A stretch of DNA of 64,000 nucleotides. Origin: Gymnopus androsaceus JB14 (Eukaryota; Basidiomycota; Agaricomycetes; Agaricales; Omphalotaceae). Position numbers and translations under genes: made by a program. The stretch covers positions 30,744 through 94,743 of the forward strand of contig ML769649.1 in NCBI GenBank assembly GCA_009733575.1, given 5' to 3'. The notes under the pieces were generated by a model. That model searched no databases. It saw only the letters and a program-made list of their open reading frames with translations, and had not been told where the DNA came from. This document shows, in pieces, positions 58,081 to 64,000 of this stretch (positions are counted from its first letter, which is position 1; every line of letters starts with the position of its first letter).

Positions 58081-59437
58081 TCTTATTCTTTCTCCAACCT
58101 CCGCTTTTCACCATACCCAGCCCGCATTCCTCTGCAAAAACAACTCAGTGGAAGTACAAGTCTGGCCGAGAGTGGATCTTCCGATGAATCCTCCAGCATT
58201 TCCAAGTCGGCTCTTCGCAACAGGGCTGAGCTTATTCGCCGATGTTCTGACTCTATGTTGGTTCGCACTGAACGTGGATCTTTAAATTCCATGTCTTCCA
58301 AGTTGGCTATCTGTCGTACACATTTGCTCGATAAAGAAGACACGGAATTAGCCCTTGAAGCATCGAATGCATGTTATTGAACCAAATACTCAGTCCTTCA
58401 CTAACTCATTGCTAGAACCAGGAACTTATGCTGTTTCATCTATTTTGCGCATCTTTGAAGCAGCAGGATATCATTGATGACTTGGCTTTTGCCAGCCGTG
58501 ATCTTGCTACCAGGTTTGAGCGTCTTGAAGACCTCATTGGTAAAGATTGGAAACTTCCGAGAAGTGTTGAGGTGCGTATTCCAAGCTTAGCCTATGTCTT
58601 TCTCTGGATTTTAATTTCTTGTACAGTATGTTATTGAGGCCATTATCTGGCATTTTATCACTACTCCAGCTCGATCTTATGACCATTTGGAGGCTGTTGT
58701 GAATGTAAGATATTATTTTTCCGTTCAATGACTGTTCATCATTCTATGTTTATAGATATACATCGAAGAACATGCAAATGACATTCAGCTTACTGATTAT
58801 CACAGTAATCCAATGGTGTGCTGCACCGTTCGAAACTTTGTCAATAGCAAGATTCAACAAATACGGGTTCTCTGGCATGACGAGGTATGTGTATTTAATT
58901 ATAATAATGATTTTCCACTCACCTTTACCTCCCGACAGATTCACCTGTCTATCCAGACTGGCTCCACCATGTCTGTTGAAGCATTCGCACAACAGGTAAT
59001 GGAACGCCACTACATAGCTTCATACCATGAGGTTCCCAGAGTCCGCATTGCATTTTATGCCATGATGGTGAGTAAATATATGCGTAACTGCTAGGCCTAA
59101 CTTGTTGCACAGAGGCTTGCATGCTATCCATCTCCTGACGAACACACACGCAATGTTTTCTGGCGATCACTTGAGGTAAAATTGAGCCAACTATGGGACC
59201 TCAATGGCTCTGATCTGAAGTCTAAACCTTGGGAGCGGTGTGTATTTTGTCTATTTGCACGCCTTTTCTTGTCACTCACTATGATCATCCTTTAGGTGGT
59301 TTGAAACCGTCATCGATGCCGACCACCGCTACCACAGCCCTGCTCCGCCACATGATGATTCGTTGGATTTAGATCTGTTTTTTGACGAAAAACCTTCATT
59401 GAAAAGGCTGCAGAGAAGACAGCGTTCTGTTGCTTGA
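58081..59437 (+). CDS. hypothetical protein, 348 residues, seven exons
   Basis: Exons 58081-58368, 58416-58571, 58627-58704, 58756-58884, 58939-59067, 59113-59237 and 59296-59437 sum to 1047 nt. Intron 1 has no GT donor in the right phase and seems to start with GC (AAT|GCATGT). Start MSYSFSNLRFSPYP. The N terminus is Ser-rich; the rest is mostly helical (DLAFASRDLATRFERLEDLI; EAIIWHFITTP; VMERHYIASYHEV) and ends with a basic KRLQRRQRSVA. No family recognised. Its position between DUF6698 and Plavaka genes suggests transposon cargo, but no element ends bracket it. Confidence 0.62.
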
Positions 59438-59699
59438 GCTGCGGGCTTTGTTCATTCTTCAATACAAGTATTGTATATATATGTACTACTTTTATACATG
59501 TACTATACCTTCCACTCCAGCCTGAAGTTCGTAAGAAAACATTTGTACTGTGTAATTGGAGCCCGATACTAAGTTGCGCGCCCATGTGACGTCAAATCTT
59601 TAGCTTGAACCACCACTTGTTATGCAACGACGCCATATTATATGGCTAGTACTCCTTCTATGCATTCTACTCTCATATAATCACCAATACACCCTTAAT
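59438..59699. other. short intergenic region
   Basis: Upstream region of the Plavaka transposase gene; nothing specific seen. Confidence 0.3.
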
Positions 59700-62600
59700 A
59701 TGCCCAAATACCAGTGTAACATTTGTAATAATTTCGGCACAGATGATTGCGCAGGGATTCGGATTCATCAGGCATCGCGAACATGCAGGGATAGCGCAAA
59801 GGCTGGGGCACAGAGTCATGCTCAACCAGTTCTTTCGCAATGGAAGGCCAAGAGAGCCGAGAAACGGGAACGGAAGAAGCGCAAACAATATTCAAATCTA
59901 TCTCAGCAGGTTTGTGATTAACATGGTATACGTATAGATACTAAATGGCAAAAACTGCCTGTAGATGATACTATGGACATAGAAAATCCAGAACCTTTTG
60001 CCGAAGGTACTGGACATCTACCATCACCTTCACCACCAGCTCCGAGTCCCTCTCCTGAAATATCTACCTCTGGACGCCCCATACGAAAAAAAGGCCAACT
60101 TGGAAGATCCTTGAGATGCTTCCAGAGCCTCCCGAGCCTGTACCGGACCCACCGTCCACAGGCGATGAACTTTCTGAACCAAACTTACCCCCGTCAAATA
60201 CACCATTCACCTGGGAAGGAATTCGGACCAAACCCAACCAATTTGGGATATTCCGCGAGTATCCTACCTACCCTACACATAACCCAGATGACACGGTCTC
60301 ATTCGAAGATCTCTCCTACCAGAACAAGTCCACTTCCCATCCAAAATCCTCTCGCATGGCCCCACCTACCGCTGGATCTGGTCTTGACACCAACTCATCG
60401 ACTAATTATTTCCCATTCAAGAATTTCTCCGTCTTCGCCCTTATGAACTGGATGTGGACAGGGCCAGCTTCAAAATCAATGGGAGAGTTCATGAAGCTTG
60501 TTGACATTATCCGATCACCTTTATTCAAGAAGGAGGATTTGGATGACTTTAATGTCCGTCATGAAACAGAGCGACTTGATACAACCCCAGCCCAGTTTGA
60601 TCCTAAAGATGGCTGGAGGGAGGAAACTGTTGAGATCTGTGTTCCTGATAGTAAAGCCCACGATTCCGAGTCCGACGCTCCCACATTCTCTGTTCCGGGT
60701 CTTTATACTCGATCCCTAGTGGAGATTATCAAGGAGATCATATCAAGTACCGACTCGAAATCATTCCATTATACCCCATTCAAGCAATACTGGCAGAAGC
60801 CCAAAGTGCAAGAACCAGAGCGAATCTCGGATGAGCTTTATTCCTCTCCTGCATTTATTGAGGAGTATGAAAAAGTTCAGAAACTCCCACCTCAGGATGA
60901 GACCGACAACTATGAGCGCGTTGTTCTTGGTCTTATGTGGTGGTCCGATTCTACTCATCTGGCCAGTTTCGGGAATGCCTCTCTTTGGCCGTTGTATTTA
61001 TTCTTTGGAAATCAGTCAAAGTATGAGCGCTGTCGACCAAACTCTGGTGCATGCCATCATACTGCATATATTCCAAAGGTATGTTGTACTTGGGGTACAT
61101 TTCCTCTCATACTAAATATTTGTATAGTTACCGGATACTTTTTTTGATTGGTTCACGTCATTGACTGGTGAAGGACCAACAGCGGATACCCTCTCTCATT
61201 GTCGGAGAGAGTTGATGCATGCAGTGTGGACACTCATCCTCGATGGGAAGTTCATGGAAGCTTATCACCATGGTATTGTCATAAAATGTCTGGATGGAAT
61301 GACACGTCGATTCTTTCCCCGGTTTTTCACATACTTTGCAGATTATCCGGAGAAGTAGGGGTCCATTGTTGTATCACTATGTTTGTTACTGACTCCATTT
61401 CAATAGGGTCTTGCTCTGATTGATACGGAACCGCGGTGCATTTTTGTGTCCGCGCTGTTTGACTCCTCAGAATCAGATCACTGACCTTGGTACAAAGAAT
61501 GATGCAAAGCGCCGTGAAAATCTCAAGCGTGAAGATAATGAAATCAGAATTGGTCGCGTCGCTCGCGCACGCGAGTTTATTTACAAAATGGGCGCCGGTG
61601 TCAAGAGCACAGCTGTTGAGAGGTTAATGTCAGTGCGATCAGAAGTGCCAACCGTAGTGAGCTGCCTTTTCATCTCGAACAAAGTCAAATATAGACTGAT
61701 ATACATTAGAATGCTTTCTCAAACCTGCTCCGGGCTCCAGGGTTCGATTTCTATACTATGCTCGTTGTTGATCTTATGCATGAGTTTGAGCTTGGGGCCT
61801 GGAAAATGGTCTTCATACATTTAATTCGCATTCTTGTGGCACATGGGGGTACGTCGATTCAAGAGCTGAATCTTCGGTAAGCCTATGTTATTGCCCCAGA
61901 ATACAACTGGTCACTGAGCAATATTGTCAATGCAGCTTTCGGCAAGTTCCTCCGTTTGGACGATCGACAATTCGTCGCTTTCAGGAAAATGTCTCCGCAA
62001 TGAAGAAATTAGCTGCAAGAGACTTTGAGAATATCTTACAAGTGTGTTGTTTCTTGTTATCGTATCACGTACTTATCTCAACATTTGAAATAGTGTTCTA
62101 TCCCGGTATTTGAAGGACTTCTACCTGAGCCTTACAACGGAATTGTCTTGGATCTCCTTTTTACGATGGCCGAGTGGCATGCTCTAGCAAAACTCCGTTT
62201 GCACACCGAGTCCTCACTTAACCTTCTAGATGACAGCACCCGGTCGCTTGGACAGCTGCTCCGTCGTTTTCAAACAACAGTGTGCAGTGCATTTTCAAAT
62301 ACTCGCGAGTTAGACAAGGAGGAAGCAGCAAGGGGACGTCGACAGAAAAAAGGAAATGCCCCGTTCACTGCGGGAAAAAAGACGAAGGTTTTTAATTGGG
62401 TTACGTACAAATTTCATGCACTTGGTGACTACGTGTCAACAATTCGATGGTTTGGGACCACGGATTTGTATACTACCCAAACAGTAAGTCCTAATACTAC
62501 TCCGACAAGCTCCCATTATTAGCTTTATATTTTTTTTCAGGGAGAGCTAGCCCACCGTCGGGTCAAAAGGTTTTATGGGCATACTAGCAAGCACAATGCA

Positions 62601-63706
62601 ACAAGTCAAATAACTAAACTCGAACGCCGAGCAGCTCATCTACGTCGGATACGCAACCGTTTACCTGGTGACATTGGAAATTCACAACCGCCAGAGACTA
62701 GGAAGTGTAAGCGAGGCAGCCGTCGTAGAAACCCATATCTTTGTTCCCAACCGTTTCAGAATTGCTGCCGTTCACCCATCCTGACCAGCATTATCAAACA
62801 TCAAGATCTCGGAATTCACCTCAAAATCTGCATCTATTTATTCATGAGCATGAGGGCGACGCTTCCGTTAAAGTATGAGGTTTTACTATAGCTATTTTCC
62901 TCTTATTGATGGTATATGCAGGATTTTCGTGCAAAGCTGGAGGAGCATGTTTTGTCTCGCCTACGACACCCTACATGGACCGGTGATGGGAACGAGTTTG
63001 ATCCAGCTGAGCGTGCCAAAGTAGTGTTCAATCGAAACTGGTTCTACTCTCATCAAGTTCTTCGCATCAATTATACAACATATGATATGCGCCGCCAGCA
63101 GGATTCTGTAAACCCTCGTTCCCGCCGTGATATCATGACCCTCTCGCCAGAAGACTCTACGCATCCTTTTGACTATGCGCGGATTCTTGGTATCTTTCAC
63201 GTTGATGTTTTGATTGATGAGCCCGGTGCAAGCACATCCCCTACCACTCTCAATGTGCTATGGGTTCGAAGATTCCGCCTCGATGGAAAATATTGCGGAG
63301 GCTTCCGGCGAAAGCGGCTCTATCGAGTGGAATTTATTCCCGACAGTGATTCAACAGCCTATGGCTTTCTTAACCCAGACGAGGTGATTCGAGAATCACA
63401 CTTGATTCCTGCATTTGCACATGGGAAGACAAGTGCTGCGCATGATCTCGAAGAATGGGAGGATGAAGATGAAGATGAGCTCGATGAAGATTTGGACTGG
63501 CGATACCACTACGTGAATATGTGAGTGTTATATTAATCATATTCTGTTTCAAATACTTGCGAGACTCATTCTGTCTTCTTAGATTTCCCGATTGGGACAT
63601 GTATGTGCGCTATACTGGGGGCGGCCCTGGTCACTATCCTCTTGAAAATACCGAAGAACATCTTGTAACACTGCGGCACTTCAGGCAAACACTATATATG
63701 ACCTAG
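59700..63706 (+). pseudogene. Plavaka (CACTA-like) transposase
   Basis: The N-terminal exon has a zinc-finger-like CNICNNFGTDDCAGIRIHQ...C. The core reads FALMNWMWTGPASKS, DGWREETVEICVP, KSFHYTPFKQYWQKP, VLGLMWWSDSTHLASFGNAS, CHHTAYIPK, THCRREL-type SHCRRELMHAVW, HGIVIKCLDGMTRRFFPR, LCPRCLTP, LVVDLMHEFELGAWK, ARDFENILQCSIPVFEGLLP, KFHALGDYVSTIRWFGTTD, GELAHRRVKRFYG and a C-terminal GGFRRKRLYRVEFIP. This is the Plavaka family, related to EnSpm/CACTA; Asp in SDSTHL and VVDLMHE are candidate catalytic residues. Exons join in frame except: phase mismatch around the first intron (59910-59964), a 1-nt deficit at the A7 run 60086-60092, and TGA at 61418-61420. One intron (62726-62761) is 36 nt. Probably inactive, or affected by sequence errors. 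Confidence 0.85.
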
Positions 63707-63754
63707 TTAGGATAGAAAACTGATGTACCTAAACTATCCTAAGAGGTTACTTTT

Positions 63755-63960
63755 TCGGGCATTCTGCCCAGCCAATATTTCAGTGAGGCAGCTGCCCACC
63801 TGTGCTCAATTTTTCCAGGCAGCAGCCCATCAATCCTGTCTTAATTGAAATCACTGCCCTGCCTACCAGGCAGCTGCCTAGTCAGGGCTGGGCAGCTGCC
63901 CAACTTGTCACATGTCACAGGTGTCCGGGGTCCCTCTGGGCAGCTGCCTGCTGTTTTTCA
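63755..63960. repeat. palindromic GGCAGCTGCC subterminal repeats
   Basis: GGCAGCTGCC or GGGCAGCTGCCC occurs near 63793, 63870, 63893 and 63942, with near-copies GGCAGCAGCCC (63826) and GGGCATTCTGCCC (63757). The cluster starts 50 bp after the Plavaka stop codon and continues to the window end. CACTA-type transposons carry such subterminal transposase-binding motifs, so this is probably the element's right end. Confidence 0.7.
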
Positions 63961-64000
63961 CCAATTTGGTCCTGAACTTCTCCCTATCATTTTTAAATAT

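Overview
The window looks like a repeat-rich, TE-dominated piece of a filamentous basidiomycete nuclear genome, most likely an Agaricomycete; a Rhizoctonia-like Cantharellales fungus is possible but not provable from sequence alone. The reasons are short GT-AG introns of about 45-60 nt (a few of 35-36 nt), polyadenylated-style gene spacing with no operons, a fungal lanosterol demethylase (CYP51) relic, a fungal M20 carboxypeptidase, and protein families found mainly in mushrooms and relatives: Plavaka transposase, TET/JBP dioxygenase, DUF6589, DUF6698, DUF6570. A 25-base run of N at 30068-30092 is an assembly gap.

Layout. 1-8.3 kb: gene-poor repeats. A 71-bp minisatellite is split by a 1.69-kb TG...CA element with a 4-bp target duplication; a second, inverted 1.89-kb copy lies at 4.8-6.7 kb. 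8.3-18.3 kb: a hAT-like element (perfect 8-bp target duplication) that has itself been invaded by a roughly 9.3-kb Helitron. The Helitron carries RepHel, an OB-fold-like accessory gene and a small basic ORF, and shows three CGA-to-TGA-type stops. 19.9-24.5 kb: a CYP51 pseudogene and an M20 carboxypeptidase gene. 25.2-27.1 kb: three DNA transposons nested inside each other, each with its own target duplication or terminal repeats. 27.2-29.6 kb: Helitron debris (DUF6570-like) and a 195-bp tandem repeat that took a 100-bp MITE. 30.1-34.4 kb: a DUF6589 gene and a RecQ-like helicase gene transcribed divergently from a 61-bp spacer. 35.1-36.5 kb: a coiled-coil CxxC protein. 37.4-42.2 kb: a large transposase-like gene in which a 3'-5' exonuclease domain sits between the second Asp and the Glu of a presumptive DDE core; it carries about five frameshifts. 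43.0-46.4 kb: a complete PIF/Harbinger element with a Myb/SANT gene and an intact DDE transposase. 47.5-49.2 kb: an intact TET/JBP-type 2-oxoglutarate dioxygenase. 51.2-55.5 kb: three hypothetical genes, two of them tandem paralogues. 56.1-57.7 kb: DUF6698. 58.1-59.4 kb: a 348-residue hypothetical. 59.7-63.7 kb: a Plavaka (CACTA-like) transposase, followed by palindromic subterminal repeats running out of the window.

How the parts fit. Very little of the window is ordinary housekeeping sequence. The mobile elements form a stratigraphy readable from target duplications. CpG-depleted repeat copies and C-to-T nonsense changes suggest cytosine methylation followed by deamination, and the TET/JBP gene (oxidation of 5-methylcytosine in its family) sits in the same neighbourhood. 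The best candidates for an undescribed system are the exonuclease-bearing transposase at 37-42 kb and the divergent DUF6589/RecQ pair at 30-34 kb. Intron positions were derived by reading frames and splice consensus; where all exons sum to a multiple of three this is stated.
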